Shown: positions 9,701 to 24,270, counted from the first letter of the stretch. The stretch is 64,000 bases of DNA from Hippopus hippopus (GCA_946811185.2 OX328112.1:2418001-2482000), one strand, 5' to 3'. Notes: generated by a model not told the origin, from the letters alone. Made by a program: numbers and translations.

Positions 9701-10318
9701 TTCTCACCTCACATTATCAGTTCACTTATTCCCAGACCTGCATTCACCTATATGCCAATCAAACTATTGACATAAGAGGTATGGAACACCTCACCATCGG
9801 TAAGGGTGTTACATGAACCCAATGGTAAACTATGACCAGGAATTGTTTATCAAAGTGCCCACTCCATACCTCTCAAGCCACTGAATGCAGTGTTTGGTCC
9901 AAAGCGTGTTTCTTGCGTTTTTGACTCAATGATTTCTTTTCCGACACACTAAAATTTGTCGTTTGTGTTGTTTCTGATGCAACCAAAAAAGACCATTTCA
10001 ATCGAAACAACAGTTTATAATGCACACCATGCCGTTGTGATGAAAACCAAGGGGCAAGATAAGGTTTGTATATGCAGAAAGAGAAGGTTTTCTACGCCAT
10101 GATTATTTGTATTGAGAGTTAATGATACATTGCCCAGTGTCAGAAACCGAAATTTTTTAGAATATCTGCCCATACTGCACAAAAAGAAAAGCATTACAGA
10201 AGACTAATTCCTACCGACTGGTTTTTTTCTGACAGTCACACATATGAAGCTCTGTTTACTGGTAAATGAATAGGTACAATTTGTCGCGGCACTTTTAACG
10301 TGTGCAGCCTGTGTATCC
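6782..10318 (+). repeat. Composite unit 3 (5 A + 4 B)
   Basis: Parts: A array 6782-8244, spacer 1 at 8245-8649, B array 8650-9549 (900 bp, one extra C in B3), spacer 2 at 9550-10067, A0 10068-10318. Markers: GCAGAG for GCGGAG at 7961 in the terminal A copy, TTTCAAAT for TTGCAAAT in spacer 1, ATACTAAG for ATAGCAAG after B4. CTCF-like sites at 7227-7245 and 7805-7823; the copy between them has the GCAACC variant. Confidence 0.95.
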
Positions 10319-13300
10319 TATGGTGATTTTTGAAATATTTAACAAGAAAGCGGTTTTTGTAGGCCAAGATTATTCATATTGAGAGTTTATGATAGGGTGC
10401 CGGGTGTCTGAAACCAAATTTCCTTAGAAAATCTGCCCGTACTGCAAAGAAAAAAAAAAAGCATTACTGAGGACGGAGTGCTACTTACTGGCTACTTTCT
10501 GACACAGTGACACATTTGAAGCTCTGTTTACTAATAAATACCTACGAACAGAATAACTATAGGAAGGTCAATTTGTCGCATCGCTTTAAACCTGTATGGC
10601 CTGTGTATTCTAGACACATTTTGAAATATATCCAGAGAAAACAGTTTTCGTACGCCATGATTAATTATATTGAGAGTTTATGATAGGGCGCCCAGTGTCT
10701 GAAACTAAATTTCCTTAGAAAATCTGCCCGTACTGAAAAAAAAAAAAAGCATTACTGAGGACGGAGTGCCACCTACTGGCTACTTTCTGACACAGTGACA
10801 CATTTGAAGCTCTGTTTACTAATAAATACCTAGGAACAGAATAACTATAGGAAGGTCAATTTGTCGCATCGCTTTAAACCTGTATGGCCTGTGTATTCTA
10901 GACACATTTTGAAATATATGCAGAGAAAAAAGTTTTCGTACGCCATGATTAATTATATTGAGAGTTTATGATAGGGCGCCCAGTGTCTGAAACGAAATTT
11001 CCTTAGAAAATCTGCCCGTACTGCAAAAAAAAAAAAAAGCATTACTGAGGACGGAGTGCCACCTACTGGCTACTTTCTGACACAGTGACACATTTGAAGC
11101 TCTGTTTACTAATAAATACCTAGGAACAGAATAACTATAGGAAGGTCAATTTGTCGCATCGCTTTAAACCTGTATGGCCTGTGTATTCTAGACACATTTT
11201 GAAATATATGCAGAGAAAAAAGTTTTCGTACGCCATGATTAATTATATTGAGAGTTTATGATAGGGCGCCCAGTGTCTGAAACGAAATTTCCTTAGAAAA
11301 TCTGCCCGTACTGCAAAAAAAAAAAAAGCATTACTGAGGACGGAGTGCCACCTACTGGCTACTTCCTGACACAGTGACACATTTGAAGCTCTGTTTACTA
11401 ATAAATACCTAGGAACAGAATAACTATAGGAAGGTCAATTTGTCGCATCGCTTTAAACCTGTATGGCCTGTGTATTCTAGACACATTTTGAAATATATGC
11501 AGAGAAAAAAGTTTTCGTACGCCATGATTAATTATATTGAGAGTTTATGATAGGGCGCCCAGTGTCCGAAACGAAATTTCCTTAGAAAATCTGCCCGTAC
11601 TGCAAAAAAAAAAAAAAGCATTACTGAGGACGGAGTGCCACCTACTGGCTACTTTCTGACACAGTCACACATTTGAAGCTTTGTTTATTAATAAACACCT
11701 AGGAACACAATAACTATAGGAAGGTCAATTAGTCGCATCGCTTTAAACCTGTATGGCCTGTGTATTCTAGACGCTTTTTGAAATCTATGCGGAGAAAAAA
11801 GTTTTCGTACGCCATGATTAATTATACTGAGAGTTTATGATATTGCGCCCAGTGTCCAAAACCAAATTTATTTAGAATATCTGCCCATACTGCAAAAAGA
11901 AAGCATTAAAGAACATGAATTGCTACCAACTGGCTACTTTCTGACACAGTCACACATTTTAGGGTTTGTTTACTAATAAATACCTAGGAACGAAATAACT
12001 ATAGGAAGGTCAATTTGTCGCCACGCTTTGAATGTTAACGCTCTGTGTATTCTAGACGATTTTTGAAATATAACAGCAGATGAGCCGGGGGAAAAAAGAC
12101 CCGAAAGAACTTGAAAACTGTTTTACTGGCCCTTCCACAAGTAAACACCTTGAAATTATGAAAAAAGAATAATCAACTAATGCAACAAATATCCCAGTCT
12201 TGTCAGATTAAGTTCCCGTTCCGAGTCGGCGGAGTCACAGAGAAAGGTCCAAAAATGTACATTAAAGTAGCATAAATAAGGCATTTAAAAAAGTGACCCT
12301 AAAATTTTTGTATGACCCCCAAAAATTAACATAACAGAGATAATGTTGCAAATAACAAAAACACCACTCAATCCAATGTTTTCAAACAAGAAAATTGAAC
12401 AAGAGAAACTTAATGCTTGACCTAAGAACCCAACTCATTTGACCATTTTGGCATGTTTTTCTGCACTTGATCACTAACCAATCCTGACTGACTTGATCTA
12501 TGGGCTGCAGTACAGGCAGACGCGTATGCCACATAATCCTACATTCCTAAAAATGCATAAGAAAGAGCTTAAGAACCTATATCCCTTCCTTCACTGTTGT
12601 GCCTTTCACGCGGACAATATCGCTGGCCTATTCCTTGGTATTAAAACTGGACAATGTTCAATTATGACTACCTTTCAAATGCTATTATTTTTCAAGTGAC
12701 AAAAAGTTAAACAATGACCAATCCTGACTGACTTGATCTTTGGGCTGCATTACGGGCTGACGCGTATGCCACATAATCCTACATTCCTAAAAATGCATAA
12801 GAAAGAGCTTAAGAACCTATATCCCTTCCTTCACTGTTGTGCCTTTAACGCGGACAATATCGCTAGCCTATTCCTAGGTATAAACACTGGACAGGGTTTG
12901 ATTATGACTACCTTTTGAATGGTATCATTTTTCAAGTGACCAAAGGTTAAACAATGACCAATCCTGACTGACTTGATGTATGGGCTGCATTACAGGCAGA
13001 CGCGTAGTACTACATAATCCTACATTCCTAAAAATGCAAAAGAAGAGCTTATTGACCTATATCCCTTCCTTTACTGTTGACCCCTTTAACACTGACAATA
13101 TTGCTAGCCTTTTCCTTGGTATTAACACTAGACAGGGTTCGATTATGACTGCCTTTCGAATGCTTTTATTTTTCAAGTGACCAAAGGTTAAACAAGGACA
13201 AATCCTGACTGACTTGATGTATGGGCTGCATTACGGGCAGACGCGTAGTACTACATAATCCTACTTAACACGGACAATATTGCTAGCCTATTTCTTGGTA

Positions 13301-14146
13301 TCAATACTGGACAGGGTTTGAAAATGACAACCTTTCGAATGCTATCATTTTTCAAGTGACCAAAGGTTAAACATGGACCCATAGCAAGTTTGTAGTATTG
13401 ACTTGGACTTTCCTCTTCAGGAAAAAAGTGTATTTTACGCAAAGGCTCTTGACTGTGTGGGTCTTGGCAAGGTGTAAATTATACAAATAAATGTAAAGAC
13501 TTTGTGTAGATCATTTCTGCTGAACATTTTCTCACCTCACATTATCAGTTCACTTATTCCCAGACCTGCATTCACCTATATGCCAATCAAACTATTGACA
13601 TAAGAGGTATGGAACACCTCACCATCGGTAAGGGTGTTACATGAACCCAATGGTAAACTATGACCAGGAATTGTTTATCAAAGTGCCCACTCCATACCTC
13701 TCAAGCCACTGAATGCAGTGTTTGGTCCAAAGCGTGTTTCTTGCGTTTTTGACTCAATGATTTCTTTTCCGACACACTAAAATTTGTCGTTTGTGTTGTT
13801 TCTGATGCAACCAAAAAAGACCATTTCAATCGAAACAACAGTTTATAATGCACACCATGCCGTTGTGATGAAAACCAAGGGGCAAGATAAGGTTTGTATA
13901 TGCAGAAAGAGAAGGTTTTCTACGCCATGATTATTTGTATTGAGAGTTAATGATACATTGCCCAGTGTCAGAAACCGAAATTTTTTAGAATATCTGCCCA
14001 TACTGCACAAAAAGAAAAGCATTACAGAAGACTAATTCCTACCGACTGGTTCTTTTCTGACAGTCACACATATGAAGCTCTGTTTACTGGTAAATGAATA
14101 GGTACAATTTGTCGCGGCACTTTTAACGTGTGCAGCCTGTGTATCC
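10319..14146 (+). repeat. Composite unit 4 (6 A + 4 B, longest)
   Basis: Parts: A array 10319-12072, spacer 1 at 12073-12477, B array 12478-13377 (extra C in B3 as in unit 3), spacer 2 at 13378-13895, A0 13896-14146. With six full A copies it has the most CTCF-like sites: 10764-10782, 11054-11072, 11343-11361 and 11633-11651, spaced 289-290 bp apart. Markers: CCTACGAAC at the A1 palindrome and CTGAAAAA at the poly(A) tract of A2. Confidence 0.95.
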
Positions 14147-17100
14147 TATGGTGATTTTTGAAATATTTAACAAGAAAGCGGTTTTTGTAGGCCAAGATTA
14201 TTCATATTGAGAGTTTATGATAGGGTGCCGGGTGTCTGAAACCAAATTTCCTTAGAAAATCTGCCCGTACTGCAAAGAAAAAAAAAAAGCATTACTGAGG
14301 ACGGAGTGCTACTTACTGGCTACTTTCTGACACAGTGACACATTTGAAGCTCTGTTTACTAATAAATACCTAGGAACAGAATAACTATAGGAAGGTCAAT
14401 TTGTCGCATCGCTTTAAACCTGTATGGCCTGTGTATTCTAGACACATTTTGAAATATATCCAGAGAAAACAGTTTTCGTACGCCATGATTAATTATATTG
14501 AGAGTTTATGATAGGGCGCCCAGTGTCCGAAACGAAATTTCCTTAGAAAATCTGCCCGTACTGCAAAAAAAAAAAAGCATTACTGAGGACGGAGTGCCAC
14601 CTACTGGCTACTTTCTGACACAGTGACACATTTGAAGCTCTGTTTACTAATAAATACCTAGGAACAGAATAACTATAGGAAGGTCAATTTGTCGCATCGC
14701 TTTAAACCTGTATGGCCTGTGTATTCTAGACACATTTTGAAATATATGCAGAGAAAAAAGTTTTCGTACGCCATGATTAATTATATTGAGAGTTTATGAT
14801 AGGGCGCCCAGTGTCTGAAACGAAATTTCCTTAGAAAATCTGCCCGTACTGCAAAAAAAAAAAAAGCATTACTGAGGACGGAGTGCCACCTACTGGCTAC
14901 TTTCTGACACAGTGACACATTTGAAGCTCTGTTTACTAATAAATACCTAGGAACAGAATAACTATAGGAAGGTCAATTTGTCGCATCGCTTTAAACCTGT
15001 ATGGCCTGTGTATTCTAGACACATTTTGAAATATATGCAGAGAAAAAAGTTTTCGTACGCCATGATTAATTATATTGAGAGTTTATGATAGGGCGCCCAG
15101 TGTCCGAAACGAAATTTCCTTAGAAAATCTGCCCGTACTGCAAAAAAAAAAAAGCATTACTGAGGACGGAGTGCCACCTACTGGCTACTTTCTGACACAG
15201 TCACACATTTGAAGCTTTGTTTATTAATAAACACCTAGGAACAGAATAACTATAGGAAGGTCAATTAGTCGCATCGCTTTAAACCTGTATGGCCTGTGTA
15301 TTCTAGACGCTTTTTGAAATCTATGCGGAGAAAAAAGTTTTCGTACGCCATGATTAATTATACTGAGAGTTTATGATATTGCGCCCAGTGTCCAAAACCA
15401 AATTTATTTAGAATATCTGCCCATACTGCAAAAAGAAAGCATTAAAGAACATGAATTGCTACCAACTGGCTACTTTCTGACACAGTCACACATTTTAGGG
15501 TTTGTTTACTAATAAATACCTAGGAACGAAATAACTATAGGAAGGTCAATTTGTCGCCACGCTTTGAATGTTAACGCTCTGTGTATTCTAGACGATTTTT
15601 GAAATATAACAGCAGATGAGCCGGGGGAAAAAAGACCCGAAAGAACTTGAAAACTGTTTTACTGGCCCTTCCACAAGTAAACACCTTGAAATTATGAAAA
15701 AAGAATAATCAACTAATGCAACAAATATCCCAGTCTTGTCAGATTAAGTTCCCGTTCCGAGTCGGCGGAGTCACAGAGAAAGGTCCAAAAATGTACATTA
15801 AAGTAGCATAAATAAGGCATTTAAAAAAGTGACCCTAAAATTTTTGTATGACCCCCAAAAATTAACATAACAGAGATAATGTTGCAAATAACAAAAACAC
15901 CACTCAATCCAATGTTTTCAAACAAGAAAATTGAACAAGAGAAACTTAATGCTTGACCTAAGAACCCAACTCATTTGACCATTTTGGCATGTTTTTCTGC
16001 ACTTGATCACTAACCAATCCTGACTGACTTGATCTATGGGCTGCAGTACAGGCAGACGCGTATGCCACATAATCCTACATTCCTAAAAATGCATAAGAAA
16101 GAGCTTAAGAACCTATATCCCTTCCTTCACTGTTGTGCCTTTAACGCGGACAATATCGCTAGCCTATTCCTAGGTATAAACACTGGACAGGGTTTGATTA
16201 TGACTACCTTTTGAATGGTATCATTTTTCAAGTGACCAAAGGTTAAACAATGACCAATCCTGACTGACTTGATGTATGGGCTGCATTACAGGCAGACGCG
16301 TAGTACTACATAATCCTACATTCCTAAAAATGCAAAAGAAGAGCTTATTGACCTATATCCCTTCCTTTACTGTTGACCCTTTAACACTGACAATATTGCT
16401 AGCCTTTTCCCTGGTATTAACACTAGACAGGGTTCGATTATGACTGCCTTTCGAATGCTTTTATTTTTCAAGTGACCAAAGGTTAAACAAGGACAAATCC
16501 TGACTGACTTGATGTATGGGCTGCATTACGGGCAGACGCGTAGTACTACATAATCCTACTTAACACGGACAATATTGCTAGCCTATTTCTTGGTATCAAC
16601 ACTGGACAGGGTTTGAAAATGACAACCTTTCGAATGCTATCATTTTTCAAGTGACCAAAGGTTAAACATGGACCCATAGCAAGTTTGTAGTATTGACTTG
16701 GACTTTCCTCTTCAGGAAAAAAGTGTATTTTACGCAAAGGCTCTTGACTGTGTGGGTCTTGGCAAGGTGTAAATTATACAAATAAATGTAAAGACTTTGT
16801 GTAGATCATTTCTGCTGAACATTTTCTCACCTCACATTATCAGTTCACTTATTCCCAGACCTGCATTCACCTATATGCCAATCAAACTATTGACATAAGA
16901 GGTATGGAACACCTCACCATCGGTAAGGGTGTTACATGAACCCAATGGTAAACTATGACCAGGAATTGTTTATCAAAGTGCCCACTCCATACCTCTCAAG
17001 CCACTGAATGCAGTGTTTGGTCCAAAGCGTGTTTCTTGCGTTTTTGACTCAATGATTTCTTTTCCGACACACTAAAATTTGTCGTTTGTGTTGTTTCTGA

Positions 17101-17441
17101 TGCAACCAAAAAAGACCATTTCAATCGAAACAACAGTTTATAATGCACACCATGCCGTTGTGATGAAAACCAAGGGGCAAGATAAGGTTTGTATATGCAG
17201 AAAGAGAAGGTTTTCTACGCCATGATTATTTGTATTGAGAGTTAATGATACATTGCCCAGTGTCAGAAACCGAAATTTTTTAGAATATCTGCCCATACTG
17301 CACAAAAAGAAAAGCATTACAGAAGACTAATTCCTACCGACTGGTTCTTTTCTGACAGTCACACATATGAAGCTCTGTTTACTGGTAAATGAATAGGTAC
17401 AATTTGTCGCGGCACTTTTAACGTGTGCAGCCTGTGTATCC
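14147..17441 (+). repeat. Composite unit 5 (5 A + 3 B)
   Basis: Parts: A array 14147-15608, spacer 1 at 15609-16013, B array 16014-16672 (659 bp), spacer 2 at 16673-17190, A0 17191-17441. The B array has lost 240 bp: its first copy is a B1/B2 hybrid. Marker: CCCTGGTATT in the following B copy. CTCF-like sites at 14592-14610, 14881-14899 and 15169-15187. Confidence 0.95.
16014..16253 (+). repeat. Hybrid B1/B2 subrepeat in unit 5
   Basis: The first part carries B1 markers (CTATGGGCTGCAGTACAGGC) and the later part carries B2 markers (GCTAGCCTATTCCTAGG, ACAGGGTTTG). The switch lies between about 16055 and 16161, where B1 and B2 are identical. One crossover between adjacent copies explains the exact 240-bp loss. 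The same hybrid form is the first B copy in units 6, 12, 13, 15, 16, 18 and 19. Confidence 0.85.
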
Positions 17442-20400
17442 TATGGTGATTTTTGAAATATTTAACAAGAAAGCGGTTTTTGTAGGCCAAGATTATTCAT
17501 ATTGAGAGTTTATGATAGGGTGCCGGGTGTCTGAGACCAAATTTCCTTAGAAAATCTGCCCGTACTGCAAAGAAAAAAAAAAAGCATTACTGAGGACGGA
17601 GTGCTACTTACTGGCTACTTTCTGACACAGTGACACATTTGAAGCTCTGTTTACTAATAAATACCTAGGAACAGAATAACTATAGGAAGGTCAATTTGTC
17701 GCATCGCTTTAAACCTGTATGGCCTGTGTATTCTAGACACATTTTGAAATATATCCAGAGAAAACAGTTTTCGTACGCCATGATTAATTATATTGAGAGT
17801 TTATGATAGGGCGCCCAGTGTCCGAAACGAAATTTCCTTAGAAAATCTGCCCGTACTGCAAAAAAAAAAAAGCATTACTGAGGACGGAGTGCCACCTACT
17901 GGCTACTTTCTGACACAGTGACACATTTGAAGCTCTGTTTACTAATAAATACCTAGGAACAGAATAACTATAGGAAGGTCAATTTGTCGCATCGCTTTAA
18001 ACCTGTATGGCCTGTGTATTCTAGACACATTTTGAAATATATGCAGAGAAAAAAGTTTTCGTACGCCATGATTAATTATATTGAGAGTTTATGATAGGGC
18101 GCCCAGTGTCCGAAATGAAATTTCCTTAGAAAATCTGCCCGTACTGCAAAAAAAAAAAAGCATTACTGAGGACGGAGTGCCACCTACTGGCTACTTTCTG
18201 ACACAGTCACACATTTGAAGCTTTGTTTATTAATAAACACCTAGGAACAGAATAACTATAGGAAGGTCAATTAGTCGCATCGCTTTAAACCTGTATGGCC
18301 TGTGTATTCTAGACGCTTTTTGAAATCTATGCGGAGAAAAAAGTTTTCGTACGCCATGATTAATTATACTGAGAGTTTATGATATTGCGCCCAGTGTCCA
18401 AAAGCAAATTTATTTAGAATATCTGCCCATACTGCAAAAAGAAAGCATTAAAGAACATGAATTGCTACCAACTGGCTACTTTCTGACACAGTCACACATT
18501 TTAGGGTTTGTTTACTAATAAATACCTAGGAACGAAATAACTATAGGAAGGTCAATTTGTCGCCACGCTTTGAATGTTAACGCTCTGTGTATTCTAGACG
18601 ATTTTTGAAATATAACAGCAGATGAGCCGGGGGAAAAAAGACCCGAAAGAACTTGAAAACTGTTTTACTGGCCCTTCCACAAGTAAACACCTTGAAATTA
18701 TGAAAAAAGAATAATCAACTAATGCAACAAATATCCCAGTCTTGTCAGATTAAGTTCCCGTTCCGAGTCGGCGGAGTCACAGAGAAAGGTCCAAAAATGT
18801 ACATTAAAGTAGCATAAATAAGGCATTTAAAAAAGTGACCCTAAAATTTTTGTATGACCCCCAAAAATTAACATAACAGAGATAATGTTGCAAATAACAA
18901 AAACACCACCCAATCCAATGTTTTCAAACAAGAAAATTGAACAAGAGAAACTTAATGCTTGACCTAAGAACCCAACTCATTTGACCATTTTGGCATGTTT
19001 TTCTGCACTTGATCACTAACCAATCCTGACTGACTTGATCTATGGGCTGCAGTACAGGCAGACGCGTATGCCACGTAATCCTACATTCCTAAAAATGCAT
19101 AAGAAAGAGCTTAAGAACCTATATCCCTTCCTTCACTGTTGTGCCTTTAACGCGGACAATATCGCTAGCCTATTCCTAGGTATAAATACTGGACAGGGTT
19201 TGATTATGACTACCTTTTGAATGGTATCATTTTTCAAGTGACCAAAGGTTAAACAATGACCAATCCTGACTGACTTGATGTATGGGCTGCATTACAGGCA
19301 GACGCGTAGTACTACATAATCCTACATTCCTAAAAATGCAAAAGAAGAGCTTATTGACCTATATCCCTTCCTTTACTGTTGACCCTTTAACACTGACAAT
19401 ATTGCTAGCCTTTTCCTTGGTATTAACACTAGACAGGGTTCGATTATGACTGCCTTTCGAATGCTTTTATTTTTCAAGTGACCAAAGGTTAAACAAGGAC
19501 AAATCCTGACTGACTTGATGTATGGGCTGCATTACGGGCAGACGCGTAGTACTACATAATCCTACTTAACACGGACAATATTGCTAGCCTATTTCTTGGT
19601 ATCAACACTGGACAGGGTTTGAAAATGACAACCTTTCGAATGCTATCATTTTTCAAGTGACCAAAGGTTAAACATGGACCCATAGCAAGTTTGTAGTATT
19701 GACTTGGACTTTCCTCTTCAGGAAAAAAGTGTATTTTACGCAAAGGCTCTTGACTGTGTGGGTCTTGGCAAGGTGTAAATTATACAAATAAATGTAAAGA
19801 CTTTGTGTAGATCATTTCTGCTGAACATTTTCTCACCTCACATTATCAGTTCACTTATTCCCAGACCTGCATTCACCTATATGCCAATCAAACTATTGAC
19901 ATAAGAGGTATGGAACACCTCACCATCGGTAAGGGTGTTACATGAACCCAATGGTAAACTATGACCAGGAATTGTTTATCAAAGTGCCCACTCCATACCT
20001 CTCAAGCCACTGAATGCAGTGTTTGGTCCAAAGCGTGTTTCTTGCGTTTTTGACTCAATGATTTCTTTTCCGACACACTAAAATTTGTCGTTTGTGTTGT
20101 TTCTGATGCAACCAAAAAAGACCATTTCAATCGAAACAACAGTTTATAATGCACACCATGCCGTTGTGATGAAAACCAAGGGGCAAGATAAGGTTTGTAT
20201 ATGCAGAAAGAGAAGGTTTTCTACGCCATGATTATTTGTATTGAGAGTTAATGATACATTGCCCAGTGTCAGAAACCAAAATTTTTTAGAATATCTGCCC
20301 ATACTGCACAAAAAGAAAAGCATTACAGAAGACTAATTCCTACCAACTGGTTCTTTTCTGACAGTCACACATATGAAGCTCTGTTTACTGGTAAATGAAT

Positions 20401-20447
20401 AGGTACAATTTGTCGCGGCACTTTTAACGTGTGCAGCCTGTGTATCC
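17442..20447 (+). repeat. Composite unit 6 (4 A + 3 B, shortest)
   Basis: Parts: A array 17442-18614, spacer 1 at 18615-19019, B array 19020-19678, spacer 2 at 19679-20196, A0 20197-20447. Markers: AAAAGCAAAT in the terminal A copy, ACCCAATCC in spacer 1, CCACGTAAT and ATAAATACTGG in the hybrid B copy, and two CpG losses in A0 (AACCAAAAT, ACCAACTGG). CTCF-like sites at 17887-17905 and 18175-18193. Confidence 0.95.
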
Positions 20448-23400
20448 TATGGTGATTTTTGAAATATTTAACAAGAAAGCGCTTTTTGTAGGCCAAGATT
20501 ATTCATATTGAGAGTTTATGATAGGGTGCCGGGTGTCTGAAACCAAATTTCCTTAGAAAATCTGCCCGTACTGCAAAGAAAAAAAAAAAGCATTACTGAG
20601 GACGGAGTGCTACTTACTGGCTACTTTCTGACACAGTGACACATTTGAAGCTCTGTTTACTAATAAATACCTAGGAACAGAATAACTATAGGAAGGTCAA
20701 TTTGTCGCATCGCTTTAAACCTGTATGGCCTGTGTATTCTAGACACATTTTGAAATATATCCAGAGAAAACAGTTTTCGTACGCCATGATTAATTATATT
20801 GAGAGTTTATGATAGGGCGCCCAGTGTCCGAAACGAAATTTCCTTAGAAAATCTGCCCGTACTGCAAAAAGAAAAAAGCATTACTGAGGATGGAGTGCCA
20901 CCTACTGGCTACTTTCTGACACAGTGACACATTTGAAGCTCTGTTTACTAATAAATACCTAGGAACAGAATAACTATAGGAAGGTCAATTTGTCGCATCG
21001 CTTTAAACCTGTATGGCCTGTGTATTCTAGACACATTTTGAAATATATCCAGAGAAAACAGTTTTCGTACGCCATGATTAATTATATTGAGAGTTTATGA
21101 TAGGGCGCCCAGTGTCCGAAACGAAATTTCCTTAGAAAATCTGCCCGTACTGCAAAAAAAAAAAAGCATTACTGAGGACGGAGTGCCACCTACTGGCTAC
21201 TTTCTGACACAGTGACACATTTAAAGCTCTGTTTACTAATAAATACCTAGGAACACAATAACTATAGGAAGGTCAATTTGTCGCATCGCTTTAAACCTGT
21301 ATGGCCTGTGTATTCTAGACACATTTTGAAATATATGCAGAGAAAAAAGTTTTCGTACGCCATGATTAATTATATTGAGAGTTTATGATAGGGCGCCCAG
21401 TGTCTGAAACGAAATTTCCTTAGAAAATCTGCCCGTACTGCAAAAAAAAAAAAAGCATTACTGAGGACGGAGTGCAACCTACTGGCTACTTTCTGACACA
21501 GTGACACATTTGAAGCTCTGTTTACTAATAAATACCTAGGAACAGAATAACTATAGGAAGGTCAATTTGTCGCATCGCTTTAAACCTGTATGGCCTGTGT
21601 ATTCTAGACACATTTTGAAATATATGCAGAGAAAAAAGTTTTCGTACGCCATGATTAATTATATTGAGAGTTTATGATAGGGCGCCCAGTGTCCGAAACG
21701 AAATTTCCTTAGAAAATCTGCCCGTACTGCAAAAAAAAAAAAGCATTACTGAGGACGGAGTGCCACCTACTGGCTACTTTCTGACACAGTCACACATTTG
21801 AAGCTTTGTTTATTAATAAACACCTAGGAACACAATAACTATAGGAAGGTCAATTAGTCGCATCGCTTTAAACCTGTATGGCCTGTGTATTCTAGACGCT
21901 TTTTGAAATCTATGCGGAGAAAAAAGTTTTCGTACGCCATGATTAATTATACTGAGAGTTTATGATATTGCGCCCAGTGTCCAAAACCAAATTTATTTAG
22001 AATATCTGCCCATACTGCAAAAAGAAAGCATTAAAGAACATGAATTGCTACCAACTGGCTACTTTCTGACACAGTCACACATTTTAGGGTTTGTTTACTA
22101 ATAAATACCTAGGAACGAAATAACTATAGGAAGGTCAATTTGTCGCCACGCTTTGAATGTTAACGCTCTGTGTATTCTAGACGATTTTTGAAATATAACA
22201 GCAGATGAGCCGGGGGAAAAAAGACCCGAAAGAACTTGAAAACTGTTTTACTGGCCCTTCCACAAGTAAACACCTTGAAATTATGAAAAAAGAATAATCA
22301 ACTAATGCAACAAATATCCCAGTCTTGTCAGATTAAGTTCCCGTTCCGAGTCGGCGGAGTCACAGAGAAAGGTCCAAAAATGTACATTAAAGTAGCATAA
22401 ATAAGGCATTTAAAAAAGTGACCCTAAAATTTTTGTATGACCCCCAAAAATTAACATAACAGAGATAATGTTGCAAATAACAAAAACACCACTCAATCCA
22501 ATGTTTTCAAACAAGAAAATTGAACAAGAGAAACTTAATGCTTGACCTAAGAACCCAACTCATTTGACCATTTTGGCATGTTTTTCTGCACTTGATCACT
22601 AACCAATCCTGACTGACTTGATCTATGGGCTGCAGTACAGGCAGACGCGTATGCCACATAATCCTACATTCCTAAAAATGCATAAGAAAGAGCTTAAGAA
22701 CCTATATCCCTTCCTTCACTGTTGTGCCTTTAACGCGGACAATATCGCTGGCCTATTCCTTGGTATTAAAACTGGACAATGTTCAATTATGACTACCTTT
22801 CAAATGCTATTATTTTTCAAGTGACAAAAAGTTAAACAATGACCAATCCTGACTGACTTGATCTTTGGGCTGCATTACGGGCTGACGCGTATGCCACATA
22901 ATCCTACATTCCTAAAAATGCATAAGAAAGAGCTTAAGAACCTATATCCCTTCCTTCACTGTTGTGCCTTTAACGCGGACAATATCGCTAGCCTATTCCT
23001 AGGTATAAACACTGGACAGGGTTTGATTATGACTACCTTTTGAATGGTATCATTTTTCAAGTGACCAAAGGTTAAACAATGACCAATCCTGACTGACTTG
23101 ATGTATGGGCTGCATTACAGGCAGACGCGTAGTACTACATAATCCTACATTCCTAAAAATGCAAAAGAAGAGCTTATTGACCTATATCCCTTCCTTTACT
23201 GTTGACCCTTTAACACTGACAATATTGCTAGCCTTTTCCTTGGTATTAACACTAGACAGGGTTCGATTATGACTGCCTTTCGAATGCTTTTATTTTTCAA
23301 GTGACCAAAGGTTAAACAAGGACAAATCCTGACTGACTTGATGTATGGGCTGCATTACGGGCAGACGCGTAGTACTACATAATCCTACTTAACACAGACA

Positions 23401-24270
23401 ATATTGCTAGCCTATTTCTTGGTATCAACACTGGACAGGGTTTGAAAATGACAACCTTTCGAATGCTATCATTTTTCAAGTGACCAAAGGTTAAACATGG
23501 ACCCATAGCAAGTTTGTAGTATTGACTTGGACTTTCCTCTTCAGGAAAAAAGTGTATTTTACGCAAAGGCTCTTGACTGTGTGGGTCTTGGCAAGGTGTA
23601 AATTATAAAAATAAATGTAAAGACTTTGTGTAGATCATTTCTGCTGAACATTTTCTCACCTCACATTATCAGTTCACTTATTCCCAGACCTGCATTCACC
23701 TATATGCCAATCAAACTATTGACATAAGAGGTATGGAACACCTCACCATCGGTAAGGGTGTTACATGAACCCAATGGTAAACTATGACCAGGAATTGTTT
23801 ATCAAAGTGCCCACTCCATACCTCTCAAGCCACTGAATGCAGTGTTTGGTCCAAAGCGTGTTTCTTGCGTTTTTGACTCAATGATTTCTTTTCCGACACA
23901 CTAAAATTTGTCGTTTGTGTTGTTTCTGATGCAACCAAAAAAGACCATTTCAATCGAAACAACAGTTTATAATGCACACCATGCCGTTGTGATGAAAACC
24001 AAGGGGCAAGATAAGGTTTGTATATGCAGAAAGAGAAGGTTTTCTACGCCATGATTATTTGTATTGAGAGTTAATGATACATTGCCCAGTGTCAGAAACC
24101 GAAATTTTTTAGAATATCTGCCCATACTGCACAAAAAGAAAAGCATTACAGAAGACTAATTCCTACCGACTGGTTCTTTTCTGACAGTCACACATATGAA
24201 GCTCTGTTTACTGGTAAATGAATAGGTACAATTTGTCGCGGCACTTTTAACGTGTGCAGCCTGTGTATCC
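20448..24270 (+). repeat. Composite unit 7 (6 A + 4 B)
   Basis: Parts: A array 20448-22197, spacer 1 at 22198-22602, B array 22603-23501, spacer 2 at 23502-24019, A0 24020-24270. The A array looks composite: A1-A2 match units 14 and 17 (GAGGATGGAG, interrupted poly(A)), and A3-A5 match A2-A4 of unit 1, so two A2-type copies sit side by side. Markers: GCGCTTTTTG near the start and AACACAGAC in B4. CTCF-like sites at 20893-20911, 21181-21199 and 21758-21776. Confidence 0.94.

Larger units (their letters stand above)
1..24270 (+). repeat. 24.27-kb super-repeat, copy 1 (units 1-7)
   Basis: Seven consecutive composite units of 3535, 3246, 3537, 3828, 3295, 3006 and 3823 bp. The same seven, in the same order with the same private variants, start again at 24271. 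Each unit is recognisable by markers: a C-to-G change before the first poly(A) tract in unit 1, a CpG loss at 4155 in unit 2, an extra C in B3 of units 3 and 4, and a G-to-C change at the start of unit 7. The super-repeat is therefore a real higher-order period and not just a sum of similar units. The window start falls on my chosen unit boundary, so the true array start is unknown. Confidence 0.93.
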
